Assembly: GCA_963783855.1 (NCBI GenBank)
Contig: CAWAPE010000013.1
Span: 62,001-126,000 of the forward strand
DNA: 64,000 nt
Source of the DNA: JAKAGZ01 sp963783855
GTDB lineage: Bacteria > Bacteroidota > Ignavibacteria > Ignavibacteriales > Ignavibacteriaceae
Reading direction: 5' to 3'
Shown: piece after piece, positions 26,769 to 37,008 of the stretch
How the letters are laid out: the number at the start of each line of letters is the position of its first letter
How positions within the stretch are numbered: position 1 is the stretch's first letter
Translations under genes and position numbers: made by a program
The notes under the pieces: generated by a model
Database searches by the model: none
What the model was told of the DNA's origin: nothing
The model's input: only the letters and a program-made list of their open reading frames with translations

Positions 26769-27425
26769 TCAATTTGCCGAAGTAAAATATTCTTCCCCGT
26801 TGTCTTTAGTGTGAATCATAAGCAGGTTGGCTCTCACCATTTTAACAAGAGTTCTTGAAGCTCTTCTTACGGAAATATTTACAAGTTCACTTAATTCTTT
26901 TACCGTAATCATTTCCTGATTTTCCAGGTATTCAAAAACCATCTTTTCATTGGGACCAATTGAATATTTTTTCAGTTTCATATTACCCGATCTTGCTTTT
27001 AAGATCCTAACCATTTCCTTACTGGCCTGTATGCTTTTATCATTTACCCTTATACAAACTATTGCTTTATTGATATCAAATTCTTTTTCATAATCCTGCA
27101 GTCTGTGTGGTTTTGAATCAGACTCCGGTATTTCGGCAATTACAATTTCTTTACCATACAATTCAATAAAATCTATCTCATACTTTAGAGATGGTTCACA
27201 ATAATCTGTAGCAGTTTCTTTTATTAATTCAGCCTCGGATTTTTCACTTTCCACTCCAACCACATCTTTGTTATCATCAATCCCGAAAAGAATTACTCCT
27301 CCGTTAGTATTTGCAAAAGCGATCATTTCCCTGGCGATTTTTTCGTGAGTTGAGAATTTACGCTTGAATTCGCAGGTAAGACTTTCCCCGTTTTCAATAA
27401 GTTTGATTAAAGTGCGTCTTTTCAT
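26769..27425 (-). CDS. AlbA_2-domain putative DNA-binding protein with C-terminal winged helix
   Basis: 218 residues. The AlbA_2/DUF4 N-terminus is recognisable (ENGESLTCEFKRKFSTHEKI, then MIAFANTNGGVILFGIDDN). The last 60 residues form a probable winged helix (MITVKELSELVNISVRRASR). Such proteins are usually transcription regulators; a Schlafen-like nuclease activity is not indicated. Overlaps mtgA by 4 bp, so it is translated after the transglycosylase. Target unknown. Confidence 0.85.
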   Translation of the reverse strand: MKRRTLIKLIENGESLTCEFKRKFSTHEKIAREMIAFANTNGGVILFGIDDNKDVVGVESEKSEAELIKETATDYCEPSLKYEIDFIELYGKEIVIAEIPESDSKPHRLQDYEKEFDINKAIVCIRVNDKSIQASKEMVRILKARSGNMKLKKYSIGPNEKMVFEYLENQEMITVKELSELVNISVRRASRTLVKMVRANLLMIHTKDNGEEYFTSAN

Positions 27426-28174
27426 TTTACAGTTTTGGGAAACATAACAATATCATTTAGCCGGCCAAGAATGATTGATGATCTTCTTAAAACATAACTG
27501 GAATTTTTATTTGGTGCATGTACCAATGGTGACGGGATAACAGCCGCAAGCTTTGCGCATTCATTTGTAGTAAGTTGCCATGGCTCTTTATTAAAATAAA
27601 TTTCAGATGCTTCTTTAATTCCGAATATCCCGTCTCCCCACTCCACAGCATTTATATAATTTTGTAGAATAGCACGTTTGCTCAATTCCTTTTCCATTCT
27701 GATAGTAATCAGGAATTCCTTGGCTTTTCTTATAATACTTTTCTTTGTTGTTAGATAAAGATTTTTAGCAAGTTGCATTGTCAGAGTACTTCCTCCTCTT
27801 ACAGCGCGCCCCCTCCTCTTATTAACTTTTAGAGCTGTGTTAAGTTCCTTCCAATCAATTCCCTTGTGCTGAAAGAATCTACCGTCTTCCATAGATATTA
27901 TCCCTTTCAGTAATTTAGGATTTACATCATCAATGCTAACCCATTCCTGGCGCGGGTAAAATAATAGATTATGCTCAATGGCACGCTGCTGCATAAGTGA
28001 AGTAATTCTAAAATGTGAATATTCTAACACAGGGATCTGGAATGAGGGAATGCTTAAGTAAAGAATGGTCAATAAGTATATTATTATACTTTGAATTTTC
28101 CATGCTTTTAAATATGGAAGTGATTTCTCAAATAATAATGAAATTTCAAGCTGAGGGAATTGATTAGTAATCAT
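27422..28174 (-). CDS. mtgA: Monofunctional peptidoglycan transglycosylase
   Basis: 250 residues: one N-terminal membrane segment (about 30-46), then a GT51 domain. The catalytic glutamate is in MEDGRFFQHKGID near residue 98; RGGSTLTMQLAKNLYLT and the later KRAILQNYINAVEWGDGIFG complete the family motifs. It polymerises lipid II in the periplasm and lacks a transpeptidase domain. Between a large TPR lipoprotein and the AlbA-domain gene in one leftward run. Confidence 0.93.
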   Translation of the reverse strand: MITNQFPQLEISLLFEKSLPYLKAWKIQSIIIYLLTILYLSIPSFQIPVLEYSHFRITSLMQQRAIEHNLLFYPRQEWVSIDDVNPKLLKGIISMEDGRFFQHKGIDWKELNTALKVNKRRGRAVRGGSTLTMQLAKNLYLTTKKSIIRKAKEFLITIRMEKELSKRAILQNYINAVEWGDGIFGIKEASEIYFNKEPWQLTTNECAKLAAVIPSPLVHAPNKNSSYVLRRSSIILGRLNDIVMFPKTVK

Positions 28175-28212
28175 CAGCCATTTACTAATTTATAAAAATT
28201 ATTCTGTCAGAA

Positions 28213-30468
28213 TTATTTAATCTTTAGAGTGTCAGTTGGTTCATCCTTTTCCTTAGGCTTAGGTGCGGATGAGTCAATTTTAATAATTTCATCCTTCAAC
28301 TCAGGAAGCCTTCTTTTTTCCTCTTTGAATAAATCTTTTCTCTCATCAATGACTTCCCTGGTTGAGTCTCTTCTTGCTTCATATCTCAGGCCGGGAGGAA
28401 GTTTTTTCAACATTTCTTCAGGAATATTTCTCAACTTGTTTTGGGTTGTATCTGCCGCCGTAACCACACTATCTTTTTTCTGATTAAGTGCCATTAATGA
28501 ATCCTCAACAGCCTTTTTTATTCTTTCTTTTTCTGTATGGTAATCTGATAATTTAGGTGAAATATTTTTCGCGTATTCACTAGCAGGGTATTTTGCTTTC
28601 AGTGTATCATAAACCTCTGCGGCTGAATCTGGTTTTAATAATTCATTTTCAAGGATCCAGCCACTGGCATACAGGGCCTTAGGTGCGCGTGGAGAAGAAG
28701 GAAAATTTTCATAAATATTTCGTAATCCTGCCAGTGATTTATCAAAGTCCTTATTCAGCATTTGCTTTTCAGCATTTTCGTAAAGTTCCTGGGCCGGATC
28801 ATAATCCAGATTTATTAATGGCTTTTTCAAAACTGTTGCTGCTGAATTTACCACGCTCTGATCCTGGAAATTTTCATAAACAACATTGAAAAGGCTATCA
28901 GCTTTTGTTGTATCATTTTTTGACAGGAAGTAATTACCAAGTACATACAAGGTATTGGCTTCAATATCGCGGGAAGGATTGTCCTTTAAAACTTTGCTAT
29001 AATAATAATATGCTGAATCAGGTTTGTTTAATTCTGAGAAGAAAAGATTGCCCAGCTCAAATTCTGAGATAACAATTTCTGATTTTATTGAATCACTTGA
29101 TAATGTAGGTTTAACCGGGGGTTTAGAAAAATCAATAGCAGAAGATTTTGTATTTCCAGTTCCCGTTGAAGTTAAATCCCTCTGACGCCCCAATTCCAAT
29201 GTTTTATTTCTAAGATCTGTTGCATTATTTTCTGAAGAAGTATTTGCCTGCAATTCCTTTAACCGATCAAAAAACTTTGTAGAATCTTCTATATATTTCT
29301 CTGGATTTAAAGCATATTCATATTGGATGCTGTTTAATTTTAATTCTTTTTTAAGGTTATCATACTTTCTAAATTTTTCAATTTTTGCCAAAACTTCAGT
29401 AGTATACTCCCGAGGAACAACTGATCTACTCGTTTTTAGATAATATTCAGAAGCCATATCAAAGTTATTATAGATATTTTCATAAATTTTCCCTATTTCA
29501 TATTTTGCAGCTCCACCATATTTTGTACCTTTATAAGTGGTGTCAACATAAGTGAGAACATCAATAGCATCATTATACCTGTCCAAATTAACAAGAGCTA
29601 TCCCCTTTTCAAGATTTATTCTATCAAGGACGTCTTTGTTTTTATCAAGCGAACTCATATCATCGAATAAGGTATATGCTTTTTTATCATTGCCAGCAAA
29701 TATATAAGCTTTACCAAGAGCAAGCTTTGCATCAAGCTCCATTTGGTATGATGGAGAATAATCCAGAACCATCTGGTAAGCTGAAATTGCCGCATCATAA
29801 TTTTTTAATTCTATATTCAGATTACCAAGTTCAAAAGCTATTTTTTGATTTAGATCATCATCTTCACAAACTTTTAGAAAATCTTCAGAAGATTTAATAG
29901 CCCCAGCTATATTATCAGTAGAAATTTTGTATTTAATTTCTTCAATTAAAGCATTTTCCAGAATTTCATTCTCTTCCTGCGCTGTTGCTTCTTCACGGAC
30001 TTTCTTCAAAGTAGCCAGAGCCTCAGTATCCCTGTTTAATCTTAACTGTGATTTACCCAACCAAAGCTGAGTTTCCAGCCTTAAATCACTATCCGGCTGT
30101 GTTTGTAACAATTCATCAAATTCTCTTGTGGCCTTTAAATAATTTTCCTGATAATAAAATGACTTGCCTAATATTAATAGCGCATCATCAACAAATCTGC
30201 TATCTGAACTAAATTGAAGAATCTTTGAACATTTTTCAATTACTTTCTGGAGTTTTTGGTCATCGCCGGCTTTAATTTTTGGTAACGTAGTGGCAAATAA
30301 ATCTGCCCTGTCCTGCTGTATTGAAGATTCTGCTTCATTAAAAAGATGATTAGTGTTATAATACAGATTAAAATATGTGGTAAAATCTCCCCAGACTCCG
30401 CATCCATAAAGAAACAGTGCCAAAGCAAATAGAGAGAAATATTTTTTTAGATGAAATGAAAAATGCAT
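28213..30468 (-). CDS. Large TPR-repeat lipoprotein
   Basis: 751 residues. Lipobox LYGC with the cysteine near residue 23 after a hydrophobic signal. Tandem TPR-like helices fill most of the chain, e.g. ALLILGKSFYYQENYLKATR and ALYASGWILENELLKPDSAA, with a low-complexity Ser/Thr-Asn linker around residues 395-455. The tail is charged and proline-containing. Probably an outer- or inner-membrane scaffold facing the periplasm; resembles BamD/YbgF-type repeats in style but is much larger. No enzyme motif. It lies 45 bp after the P-II gene. Confidence 0.85.
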   Translation of the reverse strand: MHFSFHLKKYFSLFALALFLYGCGVWGDFTTYFNLYYNTNHLFNEAESSIQQDRADLFATTLPKIKAGDDQKLQKVIEKCSKILQFSSDSRFVDDALLILGKSFYYQENYLKATREFDELLQTQPDSDLRLETQLWLGKSQLRLNRDTEALATLKKVREEATAQEENEILENALIEEIKYKISTDNIAGAIKSSEDFLKVCEDDDLNQKIAFELGNLNIELKNYDAAISAYQMVLDYSPSYQMELDAKLALGKAYIFAGNDKKAYTLFDDMSSLDKNKDVLDRINLEKGIALVNLDRYNDAIDVLTYVDTTYKGTKYGGAAKYEIGKIYENIYNNFDMASEYYLKTSRSVVPREYTTEVLAKIEKFRKYDNLKKELKLNSIQYEYALNPEKYIEDSTKFFDRLKELQANTSSENNATDLRNKTLELGRQRDLTSTGTGNTKSSAIDFSKPPVKPTLSSDSIKSEIVISEFELGNLFFSELNKPDSAYYYYSKVLKDNPSRDIEANTLYVLGNYFLSKNDTTKADSLFNVVYENFQDQSVVNSAATVLKKPLINLDYDPAQELYENAEKQMLNKDFDKSLAGLRNIYENFPSSPRAPKALYASGWILENELLKPDSAAEVYDTLKAKYPASEYAKNISPKLSDYHTEKERIKKAVEDSLMALNQKKDSVVTAADTTQNKLRNIPEEMLKKLPPGLRYEARRDSTREVIDERKDLFKEEKRRLPELKDEIIKIDSSAPKPKEKDEPTDTLKIK

Positions 30469-30513
30469 ATGGGAAGTTATAATTGTTGTTAATAAAGAAA
30501 AAGGTAAAATATG

Positions 30514-30852
30514 CTACAGGGCTTCTTTCCCGGATTCATCAGTTCTTATTCTGATTACTTCGCTAACATTGGAAATAAATATTTTACCATCACCTACCTG
30601 CCCGGTCTTTGCAGTTCTTAATATTGCATCAACAACTTTCTCAACCTGCTTATCCTCAACAACAATTTCAATTTTAATTTTTGGAATGAATTCTATTCTG
30701 TATTCACTTCCCCGGTAGGTTTCTGTATGCCCTTTTTGTCTTCCGTAACCACGGACTTCAGAAATGGTCAGTCCTCTTATCCCCTCTTCAACAAGAGCTT
30801 CTTTAACTTCATCAAGTTTAAAAGGACGGATAACTGCTTCAATTTTTTTCAT
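30514..30852 (-). CDS. P-II nitrogen regulatory protein
   Basis: 112 residues, GlnB/GlnK family, a trimeric sensor of ATP/ADP and 2-oxoglutarate. N-terminal MKKIEAVIRPFKLDEVKEAL, T-loop GRQKGHTETYRGSEY with the modifiable tyrosine at residue 51, and the C-terminal VGDGKIFISNVSEVIRIRT ATP-binding loop. No ammonium transporter or glutamine synthetase lies beside it; instead it is 18 bp after secA, an unusual neighbour. Which paralogue (GlnB or GlnK) cannot be told. Confidence 0.93.
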   Translation of the reverse strand: MKKIEAVIRPFKLDEVKEALVEEGIRGLTISEVRGYGRQKGHTETYRGSEYRIEFIPKIKIEIVVEDKQVEKVVDAILRTAKTGQVGDGKIFISNVSEVIRIRTDESGKEAL

Positions 30853-30870
30853 AGAATTTCTCTTTGAAAA

Positions 30871-33800
30871 TTATCTGCCATGGCAATGTTTATATTTTTT
30901 ACCTGATCCACAAGGGCAAGGATCATTTCTGCCGATTTTTTCTTCTACCTGGATGGGCTGAGGTTTTCCGGCAACCTGCTCACCGCCGTCTTGCTGTTGC
31001 TGTCCCGACATACCAATATTCTCGGTACTCTGTTTGGAAGCTGTCATTCTTGCTGGTTTTCTTCTTTTTTCCTGAACTTCTTCAGGTGCCTGAGGGAAGA
31101 ATTTAAATGCAAATGACACAACTTCATCCCTGATTTCCTGAAGTAAATTCAGAAATAGCTGGAATGCTTCTGTCTTATATTCAACCAGCGGATCTTTTTG
31201 TCCGTATGCTCTTAATCCAATACCTTCTTTCAGATCGTCCATTTCTCTTAAATGATCTTTCCACTTCTGGTCTATAACACTCAATGTAGCAAATCGTTCT
31301 AGTCTTGCCATTAATTCTGAGCCAAGCATTTCTTCTTTTTTATTATAGAACGTTTTAGCTTCTTGAATAATTCTGTCTTTAATTCCCTGTTCACCTAAAG
31401 TTTCGAATTCTGTAGATTCGAGAGGAAACTCAACCAAGAGATTGTGACGTATCTCTTCCTTCAAATTATCGACCTGAACTTCATTAAAATATTTGTCTAC
31501 AACTTCACCAACAAATTCTTCCAGCAAATCAAGTATCTCACCTTTAAGCCTGTCGCCTTCCAGAGCATGACTTCTTCTTTTGTAGATAACTTCACGCTGC
31601 TGGTTCATTGTATCATCATATTCAAGCAATCTTTTTCGGATGGCGAAGTTATTTTCTTCAACTTTTTTCTGTGCTCTTTCCACTGACTTTGTAATTAGTG
31701 GATGCTGAATAACCTCTCCTTCTTCAATTCCCATACGGGACATAACGGAAGAAATTCTTTCACTACCAAATAATCTCATCAAATCATCATCAAGTGAAAG
31801 AAAAAATTTAGTTGTACCGGGATCGCCTTGTCTACCAGCACGACCTCTTAGCTGGCGGTCAATTCTTCGGGACTCGTGTCGCTCTGTTCCCAGAATAAAC
31901 AATCCGCCCCTATCTATAACACCATTCCCAAGTTTAATATCTGTACCACGTCCGGCCATATTAGTCGCAATTGTAACAGCTCCAATTTCACCAGCGTGCG
32001 ATACAACTTCTGCCTCACGTTGATGCTGTTTAGCATTTAAAACATTATGAGGAATATTGCTCCTCTTTAGCATTCTGCTTAAAGTTTCGGAAACTTCAAC
32101 TGAGGTTGTACCCACAAGTACAGGGCGTCCTTCTTTCCTCAGTGTTTGAATTTGCTCAATAACTGCGTTATATTTTTCTCGTTTACTTCTATAAACCGCA
32201 TCATCCTGGTCATCTCTTACAATCGGTTTATTAGTAGGGACTACAACAACTTCCAGTTTGTAAATCTCGTAAAATTCTCCCTCTTCAGTTTCCGCAGTGC
32301 CTGTCATACCAGCAATTTTATTGTACATTCTGAAATAATTCTGAAGAGTAATTGTTGCTAAAGTTTGAGTGTCTCTTTCTACCTTAACATTTTCTTTAGC
32401 TTCAATCGCCTGGTGTAATCCATCGGAATACCTTCTTCCGGGAAGTACACGGCCGGTAAATTCATCAACAATTGCAATTTTTCCTTCTTCGGTAATTACA
32501 TATTCATCATCTTTTTCAAATAATGTATATGCCTTTAACAATTGGTTTATCGTATGTATTCTGTCACTGCTTTCAGAATATCTTGCATACACAGCATCTT
32601 TCTTTTTAACTCTTTCATCTTCAGACAAAGACGAATCGTTTTCAATATGACTCATTTCAGTTCCAAGATCAGGAAGAATAAAATATTCTTTTTCCATCCC
32701 TGATCCCTTGGAAATTACTTCTCTTCCTTTATCAGTCAGGTCAATCGTGTTATTTTTTTCATCAATTGCGAAATAGAGTTCGTCATCAATAATATGCATG
32801 TTCTTTGCTTTCTCTCTGAGAAACTCCATTTCAGTATCCTGCATTAATTTTTTATTTACAGGATCTGCAAATACTTTTGTAAGTTTATTACTTTTAGGTA
32901 ACCCACGATATCCACGCAATAATTGTATGCCGGCTTGTCTGGTACTTTCTTTATCACCAACCTTTAATAATTCTTCCGCTTCCTGTACTAACTTAGCGAC
33001 AAGACTTGTTTGCAGCCTGTATAAACTTTCAACTCTTGGTTTCATATCATCAAATTTCTGGTCATCAACTTCCACAGCACCAGAAATAATAAGCGGCGTT
33101 CTCGCTTCGTCAATTAAAACTGAGTCAACCTCATCCACAATTACATAATTAAATTTCCTCTGTACCTGCTGTTCTTTTTCAACGGACATATTATCGCGAA
33201 GGTAATCAAAACCAAATTCATTATTTGTACCGTAGGTAACATCACGACCGTACATATCCTTTCGCTGATTAGGATCCATGGTATTTAGAATGCATCCCAC
33301 AGTAAGCCCGTGAAATTTATAAATTTCTCCCATCCATTCGCTATCACGCAGTGCGAGGTAATCATTTACAGTTACCAGGTGCACGCCTCTGCCTGTAAGC
33401 GCATTTAGATAGACCGGCAAAGTAGCTACCAGAGTTTTTCCTTCACCAGTTGCCATCTCAGCTATTTTACCCTGATGCAACACTACGCCTCCCATCAACT
33501 GCACATCATAAGGGACCATATTCCAGGCTTGTTTATGACCACCTACCAACCATTCTTTGCCGAGAAGTCTCTCGCAGGTACACTTTACAACTGCAAAGGC
33601 TTCCGGCAAAATCTCGTCAAGAACATCTTCATATTTATCATTTAATTCTTCCTCAAGCTTATCTATTTCATCATAAGCTGAGTGTCTGTCAAGTGATTCG
33701 TCATCGGATTGTAATTGAAGCCTGAGCTCAGAGATTTTGTTTCTCAGTTCTTCAGTCTCTTCCTGAATTTTTGCCTTAAATTCAACTGTTTTAGCCTTTA

Positions 33801-33924
33801 ATTCATCTTCAGAAAAGTCTTTAATTTTCTCGTATTCGTCTTTGATTTGTTCTACTATCGGCCAGAGTAATTTTATATCTTTTGCGTTTCTATCGCCAAA
33901 TATTTTCTTAATTAAATTTAGCAT
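30871..33924 (-). CDS. secA: Preprotein translocase ATPase SecA
   Basis: 1017 residues. Walker A is in MATGEGKTLVATLP, the DEAD-type box in IVDEVDSVLIDEARTPL, and helicase motif VI in RQLRGRAGRQGDPG. The C-terminus carries the zinc-binding SEC-C motif NDPCPCGSGKKYKHCHGR, used for SecB/ribosome contact. The length exceeds E. coli SecA by an insert in the first nucleotide-binding domain near residues 300-400, common in the Bacteroidota line. Drives protein export through SecYEG, including T9SS cargo seen here. First gene of the leftward run. Confidence 0.97.
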   Translation of the reverse strand: MLNLIKKIFGDRNAKDIKLLWPIVEQIKDEYEKIKDFSEDELKAKTVEFKAKIQEETEELRNKISELRLQLQSDDESLDRHSAYDEIDKLEEELNDKYEDVLDEILPEAFAVVKCTCERLLGKEWLVGGHKQAWNMVPYDVQLMGGVVLHQGKIAEMATGEGKTLVATLPVYLNALTGRGVHLVTVNDYLALRDSEWMGEIYKFHGLTVGCILNTMDPNQRKDMYGRDVTYGTNNEFGFDYLRDNMSVEKEQQVQRKFNYVIVDEVDSVLIDEARTPLIISGAVEVDDQKFDDMKPRVESLYRLQTSLVAKLVQEAEELLKVGDKESTRQAGIQLLRGYRGLPKSNKLTKVFADPVNKKLMQDTEMEFLREKAKNMHIIDDELYFAIDEKNNTIDLTDKGREVISKGSGMEKEYFILPDLGTEMSHIENDSSLSEDERVKKKDAVYARYSESSDRIHTINQLLKAYTLFEKDDEYVITEEGKIAIVDEFTGRVLPGRRYSDGLHQAIEAKENVKVERDTQTLATITLQNYFRMYNKIAGMTGTAETEEGEFYEIYKLEVVVVPTNKPIVRDDQDDAVYRSKREKYNAVIEQIQTLRKEGRPVLVGTTSVEVSETLSRMLKRSNIPHNVLNAKQHQREAEVVSHAGEIGAVTIATNMAGRGTDIKLGNGVIDRGGLFILGTERHESRRIDRQLRGRAGRQGDPGTTKFFLSLDDDLMRLFGSERISSVMSRMGIEEGEVIQHPLITKSVERAQKKVEENNFAIRKRLLEYDDTMNQQREVIYKRRSHALEGDRLKGEILDLLEEFVGEVVDKYFNEVQVDNLKEEIRHNLLVEFPLESTEFETLGEQGIKDRIIQEAKTFYNKKEEMLGSELMARLERFATLSVIDQKWKDHLREMDDLKEGIGLRAYGQKDPLVEYKTEAFQLFLNLLQEIRDEVVSFAFKFFPQAPEEVQEKRRKPARMTASKQSTENIGMSGQQQQDGGEQVAGKPQPIQVEEKIGRNDPCPCGSGKKYKHCHGR

Positions 33925-34075
33925 TATTAATCGTGTCTCCGTTGGAAAAATGAGTCTGAAAGTTAAGTATTGGGGGTTTGAAATGCAATTTAAACAACCC
34001 GCCCTATACTCCTTAACTGCTTGTTCCTAATGTAAATAAATAATGGATCCCTTTATATTAAGTATGCAGTGTTAA

Positions 34076-34112
34076 TAAAAAGCCCTTTGAAATTATTCAA
34101 TCTCAAAGGGCT
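34076..34112 (-). terminator. Terminator after the DUF3467 gene
   Basis: 10-bp stem AGCCCTTTGA / TCAAAGGGCT with a 12-nt loop and a T run on the minus strand. Confidence 0.82.
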
Positions 34113-34136
34113 ATAAACTCGAGAATAATTAAAAAA

Positions 34137-34469
34137 TCAGTTTACTTTTTCGTCCTTTTTTACAACCGGAGTAAATCCGAAATGTTGATTTGGAGGATTT
34201 TCAATATTGATCTCACCGAATCTTGCTTCAAATTTTTTAATATTATCCTCAAGTGCCTTCATAAGTAATTTTGCATGCTGAGGAGTGGATATAATTCTTG
34301 CATGTACTTTTGCTTTAGGCACACCGGGAACAATCCTTGTAAAATCTATAATAAATTCTGCTGGTGAATGGGTAATAATCGCCAAGTTGGAATAAATTCC
34401 CTCGGCTTCCTTTTCACCAAGTTCAATATTAATTTGTTGTTCCGGTTTTTGTTCGTTGTTATTATTCAT
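34137..34469 (-). CDS. DUF3467 family protein
   Basis: 110 residues. The DUF3467 core is visible: YSNLAIITHSPAEFIIDFTR, then PGVPKAKVHARIISTPQHAK and an amphipathic helix around LLMKALEDNIKKFE. Soluble, no signal, no catalytic motif; function of the family is not established. It follows a TPR lipoprotein by 26 bp and shares its terminator. Confidence 0.85.
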   Translation of the reverse strand: MNNNNEQKPEQQINIELGEKEAEGIYSNLAIITHSPAEFIIDFTRIVPGVPKAKVHARIISTPQHAKLLMKALEDNIKKFEARFGEINIENPPNQHFGFTPVVKKDEKVN

Positions 34470-34495
34470 ATTTCTTCTTAAAATTTCTAATCTGT

Positions 34496-35662
34496 TTATT
34501 TCCTTAGCTGATCAGCCTTATCAAATGCACTTTTAGCCCCGGTTTGATTTCCCATAATTGAGTAAGCTTTTCCGAGAGTTTCCCACATATCAGCCTGTGT
34601 TGCGTCCAATTGAACAGCGTTTTCCAAATAAGGAATCGCAACTTCAATTTTTTCTTTATAAGCTTCGCTCTTCACTCCTTGTTTATCAGCTTCTTCATTC
34701 AGGTAATCACCCCATTTAAGGTAAGCGACTCCAAGATTGTATTCTGCATTGACGTATTTTGAATCAATTTCGAGAGCTTTTTTGAACTGATCAATTGATT
34801 TCTGAAAATCCTTAGCTCCTAACAAAAGCACACCATAATTATAATGGTAATATTTGTTGCCCGGATCCTGCTCGATACCAGCTTTGAATGCATCCATAGC
34901 AACTTCTGTCTTATGAGCACCGATATATGAGTTTGAAAGAATTACAAGAAAGTCAGAATCATTCGGATATAATTTTCTTCCATCCTCCAGTACTTTTATT
35001 GCCTTGTTGTAGTAATCCATGTAGCTTAAACTATCCTGTACATTCTTACTGCTTTCATACATACTTTTGTATTTTCTCCCCTGATCATAATAAATCTGGC
35101 CAAGGTACCTGTACCCATCTCTTGATTTGTCTTTATCAATCAGTTTCTGTAATGGATTAATGGCATCATTATACCTGCCTGCATTTATATAGACAAATGC
35201 AAGATTTTTATACGTTGTTGATGAATCCGGTTCCAGCATTGTGGCAGTATTAAATGCTTCAATTGATTTATCATAATAAAGTTTAATACTATCTGCACTG
35301 GCTGCATTATTTCCTTTCTGGAAGTACCCAACACCTTTATTGTATTCATTTGCCCAGAAGAATTTTCTATAATCGGTAATATCTTTTTTAAATTGATTGC
35401 TTATTGCAAGAGATTTATCAAATGATACTACCATACTATCCATTTGTCCTTTTTCACCATACACATATCCTAACAAATACCAGCCTTCGTCACTTTTCGG
35501 ATTAGTTGATAATTCTTTTTGTAATGCTGCATATGCGGCATCATAATTTTTCTGCTGGATATAAAGTCTTGCACCGGTAAGGTTAGAAGAAGAACAGGAA
35601 AAACCGGTAAACATTAATCCAACAAGAATAGCTGAAGCTAAAATTAATTTTGATTTTTGCAT
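34496..35662 (-). CDS. TPR-repeat lipoprotein
   Basis: 388 residues. Signal with lipobox FTGFSC, the cysteine near residue 23. Multiple TPR units follow, e.g. GWYLLGYVYGEKGQMDSMVV, YKNLAFVYINAGRYNDAINP and AEYNLGVAYLKWGDYLNEEA. Likely a periplasmic or outer-membrane protein-interaction scaffold. Gene starts divergently from adenosine deaminase and is cotranscribed with the DUF3467 gene. Confidence 0.87.
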   Translation of the reverse strand: MQKSKLILASAILVGLMFTGFSCSSSNLTGARLYIQQKNYDAAYAALQKELSTNPKSDEGWYLLGYVYGEKGQMDSMVVSFDKSLAISNQFKKDITDYRKFFWANEYNKGVGYFQKGNNAASADSIKLYYDKSIEAFNTATMLEPDSSTTYKNLAFVYINAGRYNDAINPLQKLIDKDKSRDGYRYLGQIYYDQGRKYKSMYESSKNVQDSLSYMDYYNKAIKVLEDGRKLYPNDSDFLVILSNSYIGAHKTEVAMDAFKAGIEQDPGNKYYHYNYGVLLLGAKDFQKSIDQFKKALEIDSKYVNAEYNLGVAYLKWGDYLNEEADKQGVKSEAYKEKIEVAIPYLENAVQLDATQADMWETLGKAYSIMGNQTGAKSAFDKADQLRK

Positions 35663-35886
35663 TCTGACTCCGTGAATTTTCTTTTTTTATAGGAATTGAA
35701 AGTTAGCATTTTGTGTTTCTATAGTCAAGAATAATAGACTACTTTTGATGTTCAAAATTAGCTATAAGGCCTACAAACAGCTAACTTTATAGAATCGTTC
35801 CAAAACTTAATGGAACAATTGCATCTATCTTTAAATTGATTTTGCCGCCCAAAAAGAATATTTTGGGAGATAAATTTGAGGTTATT

Positions 35887-37008
35887 TTGACTACAGAAGA
35901 GATTATTCGTTCAGTACCTAAAGTATTACTTCATGATCATTTAGACGGTGGCCTCAGAGCACAAACCGTGATAGAACTCGCAAATGAAGCAAAATACAAT
36001 AAACTTCCAACCAAAGATCCTGCAGAACTGGCAGATTGGTTTCACCGTGGGGCAAACAAAGGTAACCTGGTTGAATATCTGCAAGGCTTTGAACATACCT
36101 GTGCGGTAATGCAAACTAAAGAAAACCTGGAAAGAGTTGCCTACGAAATGATGGAAGATATGAAAAATGATGGTGTTTGTTATGTGGAGACAAGATTTGC
36201 TCCTGTTTTTCATACTTCAAAAGGATTGTACCATGAAAATGTAGTAACTGCAGTTTTACAAGGACTTGAAAAAGGTAAAAAAGATTTTGGTGTTGGCTTC
36301 GGACTCATTCTTTGTGGAATGAGAAATATGAAAAACACACTTGAAATTGCAGAATTAGCCGTTAATTTCAGGAATAAAGGCGTTGTCGGTTTTGACCTTG
36401 CCGGTGAAGAAGGTGGATATCCTCCCAAAAAACATATTGATGCATTTCAATTTATTCAAAGGGCCAATTTTAATATTACAATTCACGCAGGTGAGGCATT
36501 TGGAAAAGAATCTATCTGGCAGGCAATTCAATGGTGCGGCGCTCATAGAATAGGTCACGCAACTCATCTTCTTGAAGATTTTATTTTCGATGATAAAAGT
36601 GATATCGCCGGTTTTGGTGATCTTGCCCAGTATGTACTTGATAAAAGAATACCGCTCGAAATTTGCTTGTTAAGTAATGTTCATACAGGTGCCGTGGATA
36701 AAATTGAGAATCATCCCTTTGGAATTTTATTCAAAGAAAAATTCAGAGTTACGATTAATACGGATGACAGGCTGATGAGCGATACAACTATGACAAAAGA
36801 ATTTCTGACGGCAATCAAATATTTTAATTTAACTCTCGATGATATTGAAAAGATTACGATCAATTCAATGAAATCAGCTTTTATTCCACATAAAAAAAGA
36901 CTGGACTATATATATAAAAAAATTAAACCCGGTTACCAGTCAATGCGGGAAAAATTACTTTCACTCAAAATTTCGGATACTAATGAAAAAACTTTTCACG
37001 AACTATAA
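35887..37008 (+). CDS. add: Adenosine deaminase
   Basis: Converts (deoxy)adenosine to inosine. 373 residues from the TTG chosen here; GAGG lies 5 bp upstream of it and it gives the usual short lead before IPKVLLHDHLDGG-like sequence (here SVPKVLLHDHLDGG). An upstream TTG at 35836 would add 17 residues. Zinc/active-site residues: HDHLDGG, ITIHAGEAF (proton shuttle Glu), RIGHATHL, and INTDDRLMS. A nearby hypothetical gene overlaps its end by 26 bp and hutU follows, so all three are one unit. Confidence 0.92.
   Translation: MTTEEIIRSVPKVLLHDHLDGGLRAQTVIELANEAKYNKLPTKDPAELADWFHRGANKGNLVEYLQGFEHTCAVMQTKENLERVAYEMMEDMKNDGVCYVETRFAPVFHTSKGLYHENVVTAVLQGLEKGKKDFGVGFGLILCGMRNMKNTLEIAELAVNFRNKGVVGFDLAGEEGGYPPKKHIDAFQFIQRANFNITIHAGEAFGKESIWQAIQWCGAHRIGHATHLLEDFIFDDKSDIAGFGDLAQYVLDKRIPLEICLLSNVHTGAVDKIENHPFGILFKEKFRVTINTDDRLMSDTTMTKEFLTAIKYFNLTLDDIEKITINSMKSAFIPHKKRLDYIYKKIKPGYQSMREKLLSLKISDTNEKTFHEL

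Noticed and set aside
26769..27425. Schlafen-like antiphage defence gene
   Set aside because: The AlbA_2 domain is present but the protein is short, ends in a winged helix and sits in a cell-wall/lipoprotein run, with no defence neighbours.
35758..35784. TTAGCT/AGCTAA inverted repeat between the TPR lipoprotein and adenosine deaminase genes as an operator
   Set aside because: Six-base arms with a 15-bp spacer in AT-rich DNA are too easily found by chance.
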